Assembly: GCF_000619905.2 (NCBI RefSeq)
Contig: NZ_CP012371.1
Span: 2,728,001 to 2,792,000 of the forward strand
Length of the DNA: 64,000 nucleotides
Source: Nitrosospira briensis C-128
GTDB lineage: Bacteria; Pseudomonadota; Gammaproteobacteria; Burkholderiales; Nitrosomonadaceae
Direction of reading: 5' to 3'
Below, piece by piece: positions 55,339 through 63,789 of the stretch. Each line of letters starts with the position of its first letter. Within the stretch, counting starts at the first letter, position 1. The position numbers and the translations under genes were made by a program. The notes beneath the pieces are model-generated. The model was not told the origin of the DNA and searched no databases. It worked only from the letters and a program-made list of their open reading frames with translations.

Positions 55339-55804
55339 GACTTTCTCTGCCCAGGTTCTTCACGAATTCCAGTACTTCCTCGACATGGCCATCAATTTTG
55401 ACTTTCCGCCATTCCGCCCGCAGGATCCCGTTTGCATCGATGACGAATGTGCTCCGCTCTATGCCACGAACCTGTTTGCCGTACATATTTTTCATCTTGA
55501 TGACGTCGAACAGCTTGCAAGCGATTTCGTCGCTGTCGCTCAGCAATTCGAAAGGGAATTCCATCTTCGCCTTGAAATTTTCATGCGACTTGATACTGTC
55601 TCGCGAGATACCTACAATATCGCAGCCCAGTTTTTCAAATTCGCCATAAGCGTCGCGGAACTGCTGACCCTCTGTGGTGCATCCTGGCGTGTTGTCTTTC
55701 GGATAAAAATAAATTACGAGGTTTTTTCCGGACACCTCGGACAGGCGGAATACCTTATTGCTGGTGGAAGGAAGCTCAAAATCGGGAACGGGCTGATTTA
55801 GCAT
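55328..55804 (-). CDS. bcp: Peroxiredoxin, BCP/PrxQ type
   Basis: 158 residues from ATG 55804 (MLNQPVPDFELPST). Reduces peroxides. The peroxidatic Cys lies in YPKDNTPGCTTEGQQFRDAY. The second Cys five residues on, present in E. coli BCP, is replaced by Gln, so it is either one-Cys or uses a more distant Cys (LGCDIVG or IACKLFD). Upstream in-frame Met codons (55849, 55897) extend it with no family likeness. Co-transcribed with the PIN-PhoH gene. Confidence 0.88.
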   Translation of the reverse strand: MLNQPVPDFELPSTSNKVFRLSEVSGKNLVIYFYPKDNTPGCTTEGQQFRDAYGEFEKLGCDIVGISRDSIKSHENFKAKMEFPFELLSDSDEIACKLFDVIKMKNMYGKQVRGIERSTFVIDANGILRAEWRKVKIDGHVEEVLEFVKNLGRESHES

Positions 55805-55904
55805 GGAAGAAGGCTCACGGTAAAAAGACTTGTTTGCAGAATTTTTCATTTTGCATGGTAACAAAAAGATGGCATAAAGCAAATGTCGAGGCCGCAAGAC
55901 TTAT

Positions 55905-56366
55905 TCAGCGCATCTTCAATACCTGGGCTCGCGTGGCATCTGCCCAGCAATTGGGCGTTTCAAACAAGCGCACCTGCTCCAGTCTCAGGTGGTTGCCATA
56001 GGTATCCTGATAAGCCGCATCCAGTATCCGGAATGCGGTGAGCACGAGATTTTCCGCCGTGGGTGGCGTATCCAGCACGACTGTTTTATGATCTTCCAGC
56101 GATTGAAGAAATTGCAATAACTTTACGTCTTCGGAATATACCAGGAATGCATGATCCCATTTGTCCACCAGCACGGTGTTGGCAATGCGCTTTACCTCGG
56201 AATAATCCATTACCATCCCTTGTTCGGCGACGCCCGCCTCAGTGATAATGTCCCCGGACAGGGTAATTTCAATAGCGTAGCGATGCCCGTGCAAGTGACG
56301 GCATTTGCTATTATGGGAAGGTATGCGATGGCCGGCATCGAATTCCAGCCTGCGTGTAATTAACAT
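55905..56366 (-). CDS. queD: 6-carboxytetrahydropterin synthase QueD
   Basis: 153 residues. Queuosine/7-deazaguanine pathway enzyme of the PTPS fold. Zinc His residues lie in FDAGHRIPSHNSKCRHLHGHRY with the catalytic Cys before them; WDHAFL and the Glu in LFETPNCWADA complete the site. The ATG at 56366-56364 is directly next to the inverted-repeat element 56366-56761, so its promoter and ribosome site probably lie within that element. Confidence 0.92.
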   Translation of the reverse strand: MLITRRLEFDAGHRIPSHNSKCRHLHGHRYAIEITLSGDIITEAGVAEQGMVMDYSEVKRIANTVLVDKWDHAFLVYSEDVKLLQFLQSLEDHKTVVLDTPPTAENLVLTAFRILDAAYQDTYGNHLRLEQVRLFETPNCWADATRAQVLKMR

Positions 56367-56761
56367 TATCCTAAATCCGGTAGTTGACCGCTCATTTAAT
56401 AGGTTAGTGCTGTGATTAATGACAATATTTCATATTATTTGACGCTCACCTTCCGGGTGAGGGCGCTACGGGGAGAATTGCACAGTTTCTGGGGCACATG
56501 GCTGCGTTGCAACTTCTTGGAATGGAACGGCGCCCCGGAGCGTCGCCCGAGGGGCCCCGCACAGCGGGGATCGGGCAGCGCAGGGGATGATGCCGCGATC
56601 GCGTTCCACACCAAGGGGGCGCCCGCATCCCGCTTCGGGGTCGCACCTTCCTGCGGAAGGCACTGCTCCGCCCTGCGCTGCCGCATTCCGCGTCGTTGCG
56701 CCTTGCCCTGCACCCCAAAAACAGTACACTTCTCTCCGTCCAACTACCGGATTTAGGATTA
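56366..56761. mobile_element. MITE-like inverted-repeat element between queD and a radical SAM gene
   Basis: Two perfect 18-19 base inverted repeats, ATCCTAAATCCGGTAGTTG at 56368-56386 and its complement at 56741-56759, flank about 350 bases. TTA appears directly outside both ends (56366-56368 and 56759-56761), as a 3-bp target duplication would. The interior from about 56450 to 56720 is GC-rich with many inverted repeats and no coding frame of known family. It could be a small non-autonomous transposon or a shared control region of the two divergent genes. Confidence 0.6.
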
Positions 56762-56775
56762 TCGGAATTGTAACA

Positions 56776-57636
56776 TTGCAGCGAACTTCCAAACGATTGC
56801 ATGTCGAGGACCACAGCCGCGATGTCGCGGGGATGACCTACGTCTATCCCGTGGTGTCGCGGCGCGCCGGAGGCGTTTCGATAGGCATCAATCTCAATCC
56901 CAACAATGCATGCAACTGGCGCTGCATTTATTGCCAGGTTCCTGAACTCAAACGCGGAACGGCGCCGGTAATTGATCTGGCCAAGCTCGAGGCGGAATTG
57001 CGCACGTTCCTGCATGAAATCCTGCATGGCAACTTCATGCAGGCACAAGTACCGCCGGAAGCGCGGCGCATCAACGACATCGCATTTTCCGGCAATGGCG
57101 AACCCACCAGTGCCCGGGAGTTTGAACAGGCGGTGGAACTGATCGGACGCGTGAAAGCCGATTACGACCTGCCCGAGGCGCTTAAGCTGGTGTTGATCAC
57201 CAATGGCAGCCTGATCGAGCGGCCTGGCGTACAGGCGGGCTTGCGCCGCATGGCAGCGCTCAACGGCGAGGTCTGGTTCAAGCTGGATAGTGTTACCCGG
57301 GAGGGGAGGCGCTCCATCAACAATACCAGTATGAGCCTGAAGCAGGTTCGTGAAAACCTGGAGCTGGCTGCGTCTTTATGCCCTACCTGGCTGCAAACCT
57401 GCGTGTTTCAAATCGATGGCTTGCCGCCGACTCAGCTGGAATCGGACGCCTATCTAACATTTATAGAGAAATTCCTGCAAGGAGGAGGGCTGCTCAAAGG
57501 GGTATTGCTATATGGGCTTGCACGCCCGTCCCTGCAGCCGGAAGCACCGAGGCTCACAAACATCGGTCAGGCGTGGATGGAGTCATTTTCGACGAAAATC
57601 CGCGCCCTCGGACTCGCTGTCAAGCTGAATCCGTGA
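56776..57636 (+). CDS. Radical SAM protein, COG0731-like
   Basis: 286 residues if started at the TTG 56776; the frame is open upstream to 56587, into the inverted-repeat element, which is not family-like. Core: VEDHSRDVAGMTYVYPVVSR, NPNNACNWRCIYCQVPELKRG with the CxxxCxxC cluster ligands, DIAFSGNGEPTSAREFEQAVELI, and LVLITNGSLIERPGVQ. It belongs with tRNA wyosine-synthetase-like radical SAM proteins of unknown function. It is divergent from queD; a role in deazaguanine or tRNA modification is possible. The start codon is uncertain. Confidence 0.8.
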   Translation: MQRTSKRLHVEDHSRDVAGMTYVYPVVSRRAGGVSIGINLNPNNACNWRCIYCQVPELKRGTAPVIDLAKLEAELRTFLHEILHGNFMQAQVPPEARRINDIAFSGNGEPTSAREFEQAVELIGRVKADYDLPEALKLVLITNGSLIERPGVQAGLRRMAALNGEVWFKLDSVTREGRRSINNTSMSLKQVRENLELAASLCPTWLQTCVFQIDGLPPTQLESDAYLTFIEKFLQGGGLLKGVLLYGLARPSLQPEAPRLTNIGQAWMESFSTKIRALGLAVKLNP

Positions 57637-57731
57637 ATTCCAATTCTCGCCTTCCCGATTCTCACATCGATATTCAATGATATTAACCAAACCGGACCGT
57701 GATGGCTGTACCTTGACGAGTATATTGACCG

Positions 57732-58016
57732 TTACTTTGCCTTGGCTGCTTTCTTCAGACTCTTGTACAAATCGGGATTCTGGCTTTTCAGCAACGCAGC
57801 CACGGCCAGATCATCCTTTTTGATTTTGGTGAGATCGATATGCTCCATATGTACGAGTCGCACGAGCTCTCTTACCGGCCGGGGCATATTCCGCCCGCTT
57901 TCGTAACGGGAGCCTCCACTTTGAGTGACACCGACTTTGCTCCAGAAGTCATGCTGGTTAAGACCCAATTTGCGGCGGATTTCACGAGGATTGGATATTT
58001 CTTCGAAGAGTTTCAT
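57732..58016 (-). CDS. Small HTH (XRE/NadS-type) transcription regulator
   Basis: 94 residues. Helix-turn-helix near residues 10-45 (NPREIRRKLGLNQHDFWSKVGVTQSGGSRYESGR), then LVRLVHMEHIDLTKIKKDDLAVAALLKSQNP and a Lys/Ala-rich tail. This form resembles the antitoxin-like or phage-repressor family, but no toxin gene is next to it. Convergent with the radical SAM gene. Target genes unknown. Confidence 0.75.
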   Translation of the reverse strand: MKLFEEISNPREIRRKLGLNQHDFWSKVGVTQSGGSRYESGRNMPRPVRELVRLVHMEHIDLTKIKKDDLAVAALLKSQNPDLYKSLKKAAKAK

Positions 58017-58613
58017 GGGTCGGCTCTCACAGGTTATGGTAAAAGGTTATTGTTGAGGTTATGTTATAGAATTATTGCACATACATAAATTTAATTCGTT
58101 TTTTTATTCTATGCAAGTATTAAGTGCGTCGGTTTTTCTCCTTGCCAGGCTTTGTCGGACCTTCATACTTATCATTTTGGCATGTTTGGGGAGCCTTGGG
58201 TTACTCTCGGCGCAAGCGTATGGCGCTTCGCGGAGATGAGAGGTGCGAAAGGAAGGGGATACGATGGAGCGAATGGCTAATCCCCTGTCTTCATTAGGGA
58301 ATTGCTGTCGGGCTCACCATAAGTAGCGGTGCAAATTCCAACTGACCTGCATAGCGTAAATGAACGGAGTCACCGTCGTAAACGGCGATCGCGTTGCGAG
58401 TTCCCACGACTGAACGGAAGAAATTGGCGCTTGCTTCCGCCTATCTGGAATTGTTCCAAGTTTTCTTTCCGGTAATGAGGTAAAATCCACGAAATAAAAA
58501 ACTATATTCTCTGAGGCAAACTCTTGTCATCACCGGCTGTAAATTGATCCGGCATATAATCCGGTTTTGCTTGCGGCAAGGTTCGTTATTCCAAACATAG
58601 AAGCCGGGTAATC
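58017..58613. other. Non-coding stretch before lysC
   Basis: About 600 bases without a supported gene. A TATAAT at 58555-58560 lies 53 bases before the lysC GTG, but no good -35 at normal spacing is present; TTGTCA at 58524-58529 is 25 bases away. Part may hold the promoter of the HTH gene. Confidence 0.4.
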
Positions 58614-59843
58614 GTGACACTTATTATTCAAAAATATGGCGGTACATCGGTCGGCAGCACTGAGCGCATCAAGAACGTCGCGCGGCGCATAGCGAAGTTT
58701 CAATCCCGTGGCCACCAGGTCGTGGTTGTGGTTTCAGCAATGAGCGGGGAAACCAATCGTCTTATTGCTTTAGCCAGGGAATTCCAGTCGCATCCCGATC
58801 CGCGTGAACTGGATGTCATGGTGTCGACCGGAGAGCAGGTTTCTGTCGCGCTGCTTTCGATGGCGCTGATGGATATGGGCATCAAAGCAAAGAGCTATAC
58901 CGGGACACAGGTGAGAATACTTACCGACAACGCCCATACTAAAGCGCGGATATTGAAAATCGATGAGGATAAAATACGCAGGGATCTCGATGCAGGGTAT
59001 GTGGTGGCGGTGGCCGGGTTTCAGGGCGTGGATGAAGCCGGCAGTATCACCACTTTGGGCCGCGGCGGGTCCGATACGACGGCGGTTGCACTAGCGGCAG
59101 CACTTGAGGCCGATGAATGCCAGATTTATACCGATGTGGATGGCGTTTATACCACCGATCCGCGCATCGTGCCTGAAGCTCGCAGGCTCAAGACCATTAC
59201 TTTCGAGGAAATGCTTGAAATGGCGAGCCTGGGCTCGAAGGTATTGCAAATTCGTGCCGTCGAATTCGCAGGTAAATACAAGGTTAATTTACGGGTGTTG
59301 TCCAGCTTCGAGGAAGAAGGGGAGGGCACACTGATTACTCTCGAGGAAGAAAAGAACATGGAGCATGCGATTATTTCCGGTATCGCATTTAATCGGGATG
59401 AAGCCAAGATTACCGTGCTGGGTGTGCCGGACCGCCCCGGAATTGCTTATCAGATTCTCGGCCCGGTCGCGGATGCCAATATCGATGTGGATATGATCAT
59501 CCAGAACGTCGGCCACGACGGCCTGACGGATTTTTCGTTTACGATAAACCGCAACGAATTTGCCAGAACCATGAATATCCTGGAGAACCAGGTTCAGGCC
59601 CATATCGGCGCGCGTGGTGTCGTCGGCGGCGAAAGAATAGCCAAGGTATCGGCAGTGGGTGTCGGAATGCGCTCGCATGTCGGTATCGCCAGCAGAATGT
59701 TTCGAGCCCTGGCGGAAGAAGGAATCAATATCCAGATGATTTCCACCTCTGAAATAAAAATCTCGGTGGTGGTGGATGAGAAATACATGGAGCTCGCCGT
59801 ACGCGTGCTGCATAAGGTGTTTGAACTGGATCAGGCGCCATAA
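58614..59843 (+). CDS. lysC: Aspartate kinase
   Basis: 409 residues from a GTG. First step of the lysine, threonine and methionine pathway. Kinase domain: [74 protein letters not shown] and [13 protein letters not shown]. The C-terminal half has two ACT domains ([32 protein letters not shown] and [30 protein letters not shown]), so feedback inhibition is expected. Confidence 0.96.
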   Translation: MTLIIQKYGGTSVGSTERIKNVARRIAKFQSRGHQVVVVVSAMSGETNRLIALAREFQSHPDPRELDVMVSTGEQVSVALLSMALMDMGIKAKSYTGTQVRILTDNAHTKARILKIDEDKIRRDLDAGYVVAVAGFQGVDEAGSITTLGRGGSDTTAVALAAALEADECQIYTDVDGVYTTDPRIVPEARRLKTITFEEMLEMASLGSKVLQIRAVEFAGKYKVNLRVLSSFEEEGEGTLITLEEEKNMEHAIISGIAFNRDEAKITVLGVPDRPGIAYQILGPVADANIDVDMIIQNVGHDGLTDFSFTINRNEFARTMNILENQVQAHIGARGVVGGERIAKVSAVGVGMRSHVGIASRMFRALAEEGINIQMISTSEIKISVVVDEKYMELAVRVLHKVFELDQAP

Positions 59844-59896
59844 CCGTTCGAGCAACCGGGTATGCAATTCATGGCGTCAAATACACGCCCCGGCGT

Positions 59897-59925
59897 TTGA
59901 CCGTAGAGTTGTAAACCGCTATCCT
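59897..59925 (+). promoter_or_regulatory. Promoter of tRNA-Ser
   Basis: TTGACC at 59897-59902, a 17-base spacer and TATCCT at 59920-59925, giving a start near 59932 and a short leader before the tRNA at 59960. Confidence 0.6.
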
Positions 59926-59959
59926 AGTGTGGCTTTACGTTTTTTGCTTTGTGCTTTGT

Positions 59960-60052
59960 GGAGAGATGGCCGAGTGGTCGAAGGCGCTCCCCTGCTAAGG
60001 GAGTATAGGCTCAAAAAGCTTATCGAGGGTTCGAATCCCTCTCTCTCCGCCA
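59960..60052 (+). tRNA. tRNA-Ser (GCU)
   Basis: 93 bases including encoded CCA. Acceptor GGAGAGA pairs with TCTCTCC. The anticodon loop CTGCTAA carries GCT; the long variable arm (TATAGGCTCAAAAAGCTTAT) is typical for serine. T-loop GGTTCGAATCC. Confidence 0.96.
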
Positions 60053-60638
60053 TTATAGGCATGCGCTCAATTTTTACGGTTTGCCAGAGCTTCTCCGGTC
60101 GCTGATACTATCGGGCGAGGGCGCTAGAATGAGCGCGGCCATCACTACCGTTGAAGCTACCGGTAGTGAAAATTTTCACTTCGCTCGCTTGAGACATATA
60201 TGCACTTGGGTGGAAAACGCCCAATTTGCTTCGTTTGCCGCGAGCGCTCATCTGTTACCCTCCGCCCTCTAGTTTTATTATCTAACGCGCTTTCAGATGG
60301 CGTGATATGTACATATTTCTAATGATTGTCCCATGAGTTGGATCGTCACCTCACCTGTATATACAATTCAATCGTCGCGGTAGTATCTGCAACTGCTTTA
60401 TTCTTGTTTACCATCTTTTTTGCTGCTAGTCTAAAAAATGGAGTGCCACGTTGTATCCTCGCTCCCGACATTAGAGGGAAGAATAGTATGAGTAATTGTG
60501 CCGCGGTGCTGAGTAACTATTCCAGCGCAGGTTTTATCGGCTGCATGCTTGTACTTTTACCACCAACCGGCGAGGCTCAGTTGGTTCGGTAATGGCGCGG
60601 CTCAATGGAGGTTCATCAATCGATACCCTGATGCTGAC
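60053..60638. other. Gene-poor region with nested palindromes downstream of tRNA-Ser
   Basis: No supported gene. TCACTACCG (60142-60150) and CGGTAGTGA (60161-60169) form a 9-bp inverted repeat, overlapping the 10-bp palindrome CTACCGGTAG (60157-60166) and the 14-bp palindrome GTGAAAATTTTCAC (60166-60179). The first could act as a terminator for the tRNA transcript. The open frame 60326-60592 has no family likeness. Confidence 0.5.
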
Positions 60639-61649
60639 ATGTCTACGCTAAACGTTTCCATGCATGCAATGGTTCTAGAAGGGCCCGGTCAACCGGTTCA
60701 GATGCGCAGCATGCCTCGCCCACAACCAGGCTCTGATGAGCTGCTGGTCAAGATTGCAGCCTGCGCTGTTTGCCGCACTGATTTACATGTGGTTGACGGC
60801 GAACTGCCCGATCCAAAGCTCCCCATTATTCCGGGCCATGAAATTATCGGTCGAGTGGTGGCTTGCGGAACGAATGTCCATAATTTTTCTATCGGTGAAC
60901 GGATCGGCATCCCCTGGCTGGGATGGACCTGCGGCCATTGCCGGTACTGCCGCAGCGGACAGGAGAATTTATGTACTACCGCCAAATTCACGGGTTATCA
61001 GATCGATGGCGGGTATGCCGAGTACACTGTCGCCGACGCGCGTTATTGTTTTCGTATACCCGGCGTTTATAGCGATGTCGAAGCGGCCCCCCTGATGTGT
61101 GCCGGACTCATTGGTTACCGTGCACTCAGGATGACGGAAGATGCGGAACGGGTCGGAATTTATGGATTTGGCGCCGCCGCCCATATCGTGGCCCAGATTC
61201 TGGCTCATCAGCGACGGAAATTGTTTGCATTCACACGTTCTGGGGATATTGTGGCGCAGGATTTTGCCGGGAGGATGGGCGCTGCGTGGACAGGCAACTC
61301 GGACATGATGCCGCCCGAAGCGCTCGATGCGGCTATCATTTTTGCACCGGTCGGCGCGCTGGTGCCTGCCGCATTGCGAGCGGTTCGTCCGGGTGGAATT
61401 GTCGTATGTGGGGGTATCCATATGAGCGACATCCCCAGTTTTCCCTACGATATTCTATGGCGTGAAAAGCGTTTGGTCTCAGTCGCCAATCTCACCCGTC
61501 GAGATGCCGAAGAATTTCTAGCGCTGGCGCCAGAAGTTCCAATCAGGGTAACTACGGAATTGTTGCCGCTCAGCCAGGCGAATACAGCATTAACGAGGCT
61601 GCGTGAAGGGAAGTTAACTGGTGCGGCGGTGCTCATTCCTGAGTCTTAG
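60639..61649 (+). CDS. Zinc-dependent alcohol dehydrogenase family protein
   Basis: 336 residues from ATG 60639. Medium-chain dehydrogenase with catalytic zinc ligands: Cys in AACAVCRTDLHVVDG, His-Glu in PIIPGHEIIGRV, and the structural zinc set CGHCRYCRSGQENLC. NAD(P)-binding fold with VGIYGFGAAAHIVAQIL. The loop is the AdhP/COG1064 type; substrate unknown. Upstream in-frame extension to 60549 is not family-like. DsrE-type gene lies on the opposite strand downstream. Confidence 0.88.
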   Translation: MSTLNVSMHAMVLEGPGQPVQMRSMPRPQPGSDELLVKIAACAVCRTDLHVVDGELPDPKLPIIPGHEIIGRVVACGTNVHNFSIGERIGIPWLGWTCGHCRYCRSGQENLCTTAKFTGYQIDGGYAEYTVADARYCFRIPGVYSDVEAAPLMCAGLIGYRALRMTEDAERVGIYGFGAAAHIVAQILAHQRRKLFAFTRSGDIVAQDFAGRMGAAWTGNSDMMPPEALDAAIIFAPVGALVPAALRAVRPGGIVVCGGIHMSDIPSFPYDILWREKRLVSVANLTRRDAEEFLALAPEVPIRVTTELLPLSQANTALTRLREGKLTGAAVLIPES

Positions 61650-61689
61650 TTTTGTCAGGATGGGTTGCGTTGCCACCGGGTGTATAACA

Positions 61690-62046
61690 TCAGAAAGCGA
61701 TACACTTATCACGCTCGGCCACCGCCTTGATATAGTCTCCCATGTTTTTGATCAGCGCGCCGGATACAAGATCGGGCTCACCAATCTTTCGCGCAACAGC
61801 ACAAGCACCGCACACCCAGATGGGGATACCTGCCGTTTGTATGGCCACTAAAATATCTTTTAACGGCGGCAAATTTACGCCCGTTATGTGATCGCCTATC
61901 CCAGGGCGCGCAAGCGTCACGGCTTCATTCCACAGAAATAGAATTACGTCATGCCCTTGCTCCCGTGCGGCTTTTGCAGCCATGAAAGGCAGGGTTGCCA
62001 TTGTCGGATCGTCGGTTCCGTGACTTCCAGAGATGATGAATTGCAT
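61690..62046 (-). CDS. DsrE/DsrF-like sulfur relay family protein
   Basis: 118 residues. MQFIISGSHGTDDPTMATLPFMAAKAAREQGHDVILFLWNEAVTLA at the N-terminus is the DsrE fold; the region IPIWVCGACAVARKIGE carries the Cys pair that may hold sulfur in transfer. Family members include sulfur-carrying proteins and peroxiredoxin-like proteins. It could link to sulfur supply, but distance from the sulfur-carrier cluster makes that speculation. Single gene. Confidence 0.8.
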   Translation of the reverse strand: MQFIISGSHGTDDPTMATLPFMAAKAAREQGHDVILFLWNEAVTLARPGIGDHITGVNLPPLKDILVAIQTAGIPIWVCGACAVARKIGEPDLVSGALIKNMGDYIKAVAERDKCIAF

Positions 62047-62399
62047 AAAGATATCCTTTTATTCGTAGCGGTTCAAAAACCTTGGGGTCAGGCAGCGTTC
62101 GTTCCGATACTTTAGCACGAGCGTGATCAGGCACAACATACTGTTAAATGAGATTACTGGCGTATTTGTTATCGGCTATCGCTTGATGGCTGCTGTATTT
62201 AGTTTATATAAGCCCCGAGCGTTTCAGGAGCCAACCCCGAATGGGTTTGCGACTCATCAAACTCGGGGTCAGTAAAAAATAGCTTTGACCTGAGGGTATA
62301 CCGCTCTGGTATAATAAATCAGTTCACGCACGTAAATGGAACGGAAATGGAAATATGGCGACGCGAATCGCCAATCTTCCGCGCAAATGATCAGCTTCA
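62047..62399 (+). promoter_or_regulatory. Intergenic region with a tRNA-Arg promoter
   Basis: No gene. TTGACC (62285-62290) and an extended -10 TGG-TATAAT (TATAAT at 62310-62315) with a 19-base spacer point to the tRNA at 62400. Further left, ACCCCGA (62234-62240) pairs with TCGGGGT (62263-62269), with GTTTG/CAAAC inside, an imperfect hairpin of unknown role that may end the DsrE-side or an upstream transcript. Confidence 0.5.
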
Positions 62400-62476
62400 G
62401 CGCCCGTAGCTCAGTTGGATAGAGTACTTGGCTACGAACCAAGGGGTCGTGGGTTCGAATCCTGCCGGGCGCGCCA
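62400..62476 (+). tRNA. tRNA-Arg (ACG)
   Basis: 77 bases including encoded CCA. Acceptor GCGCCCG pairs with CGGGCGC. The anticodon loop CTACGAA carries ACG, read as ICG after deamination. D-loop AGCTCAGTTGGATAGAG and T-loop GGGTTCGAATCC are standard. Confidence 0.96.
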
Positions 62477-62483
62477 TAAAATC

Positions 62484-62519
62484 AATGGGTTAGAGCTACG
62501 CTGCTCTAACCCATTTTTT
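62484..62519 (+). terminator. Intrinsic terminator after tRNA-Arg
   Basis: A perfect 13-bp stem AATGGGTTAGAGC (62484-62496) / GCTCTAACCCATT (62503-62515) with a 6-base loop and a T-rich tail TTTTCTTTG. Confidence 0.85.
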
Positions 62520-62575
62520 CTTTGTATTTCCATGAGCAAACCAAGAAATTGCTGGATTAGCGTTTTGACTATAGT

Positions 62576-62893
62576 TTAAGGACTGTTAAATCCACAGATC
62601 CCTGATTCTAGCTCAGGTCGAGATTCTTTTTCGTGCTTCGATCCTTGCCATAGCTTCAGCATCCCATCCTTCCAAAGCTGTTCATCTGCCTCGATAGGCT
62701 CTCCCTCACGCGGCGCCGCTTTGAGCAGATACTCCCAATTGCGTTTCCGCCCTGCACCGTTCTTCTTCCGTCAACAGGTATGTCAATAATCCAGATCAAC
62801 GATGATATCCAGTTCGTCAGCCTGTTTTTTTCATCCTTACCATCCCGTTCGTAGCAAATCTTCACGGCAATATCCAGAAGCCCAATGCTATTT
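62576..62893 (-). pseudogene. Frameshifted relic of an unidentified gene
   Basis: On the minus strand one frame reads ALGLLDIAVKICYERDGKDE and continues with charged residues; another then reads NWEYLLKAAPREGEPIEADE before QLWKDGMLKLW and a stop at 62576. The pieces are complementary in position and similarly charged, as if one protein had been broken by one or more frameshifts. Start and family are not identifiable. Confidence 0.35.
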
Positions 62894-63135
62894 GCTCTTT
62901 ATCTCCACTACCGCGCCCAGTAGTCTCCAGCAGAGCTGCGTGCAACTTTATTCCATAAAGAATATCGATGGCAGAACGCTCGGCGTAGCTCAACAGAGCT
63001 ATATGCTAGAACCAGTTGGGCTATTTTAATTCTTTGATTAAAGCGCAGAATTACTGCAACTGATCCGAGGGAGTCAGGAACGTACCCTGGGTTCGCCCGG
63101 GATGGTGATTGTCTTAATTCTTCATGGAGAAGCAA
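62894..63135. other. Upstream region of the PEP-CTERM gene
   Basis: No gene seen. GGAG at about 63126 serves as ribosome site for the start at 63136. No confident promoter. Confidence 0.4.
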
Positions 63136-63789
63136 ATGAACATACGAACAAAATCAGTTATCGCGGCCCTGATCTTTGGTGGATCAATTTCCACTGCCTC
63201 CGCATCTGCTGTCATAACTGACATCACCGCGAGCGGATCCGGCTTGGGCTCCTTTTCCTTCCTTGCCAGTTCCACCGATGACAAAGGCCTTGATTTTTCC
63301 AAAGTATTTGACAGTGTCAATCCGATTACGTTGACCTTCACCGTTGCTCACTCTGTTGGCAATGGCGGTTCTTATAACATTATCGAGTCGATCACCAACA
63401 ATACGTCAACTGCTTTTAGCGACTTTCACCTCAGCATTGCGCAACCCACGAATATCCCAGGAAACGGCGTGGTTTTCACCAGCTTCAACTCATCAACCCT
63501 GGGTGGTTTCACGCTCGACTCACCTTCCGTGAATCAACCCTCTCCCTTCAATTCGAGTGGGCCACGCGACCTTAACTTTACCGGAACCCTGGCGGTAGGA
63601 GAGACAGCGAATGCGAGTTTCAGCCTGAAACCGTTCGACCCGGGTACTGGCAACACTTACACCTTTACCATTACCCAGACGCCGACGGTTAGCCCGATTC
63701 CTGAACCGGAAACCTACGCCATGCTGCTTGCAGGGCTTGGGCTGATGGGTGCTATGGTACGGCGCAGAAACATGAAGCACAACGTTTAG
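63136..63789 (+). CDS. PEP-CTERM sorting-domain protein
   Basis: 217 residues. An N-terminal signal peptide (MNIRTKSVIAALIFGGSISTASASA), a Ser/Thr/Asn-rich beta-type middle, and a C-terminal PEP-CTERM domain: IPEPETYAMLLAGLGLMG followed by the basic RRRN. This tail is recognised by exosortase and the protein is attached or released at the surface, often with exopolysaccharide. Start 63136 is chosen over 63124 because of GGAG at 6-base spacing. The function of the body is unknown. Confidence 0.9.
   Translation: MNIRTKSVIAALIFGGSISTASASAVITDITASGSGLGSFSFLASSTDDKGLDFSKVFDSVNPITLTFTVAHSVGNGGSYNIIESITNNTSTAFSDFHLSIAQPTNIPGNGVVFTSFNSSTLGGFTLDSPSVNQPSPFNSSGPRDLNFTGTLAVGETANASFSLKPFDPGTGNTYTFTITQTPTVSPIPEPETYAMLLAGLGLMGAMVRRRNMKHNV

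Noticed and set aside
56366-56760. preQ1 riboswitch in the queD leader
   Set aside because: No preQ1-type hairpin with an A-rich tail was found; the interval is better described as an inverted-repeat element.
58150-58175. Further copy of the interspersed repeat (CAGGCTTTGTCGGACCTT)
   Set aside because: Only a loose match to one end, with insertions, and no partner end nearby.
60326-60592. 88-codon frame with a hydrophobic stretch
   Set aside because: No ribosome site, no recognised family, and it runs into the upstream extension of the alcohol dehydrogenase frame.
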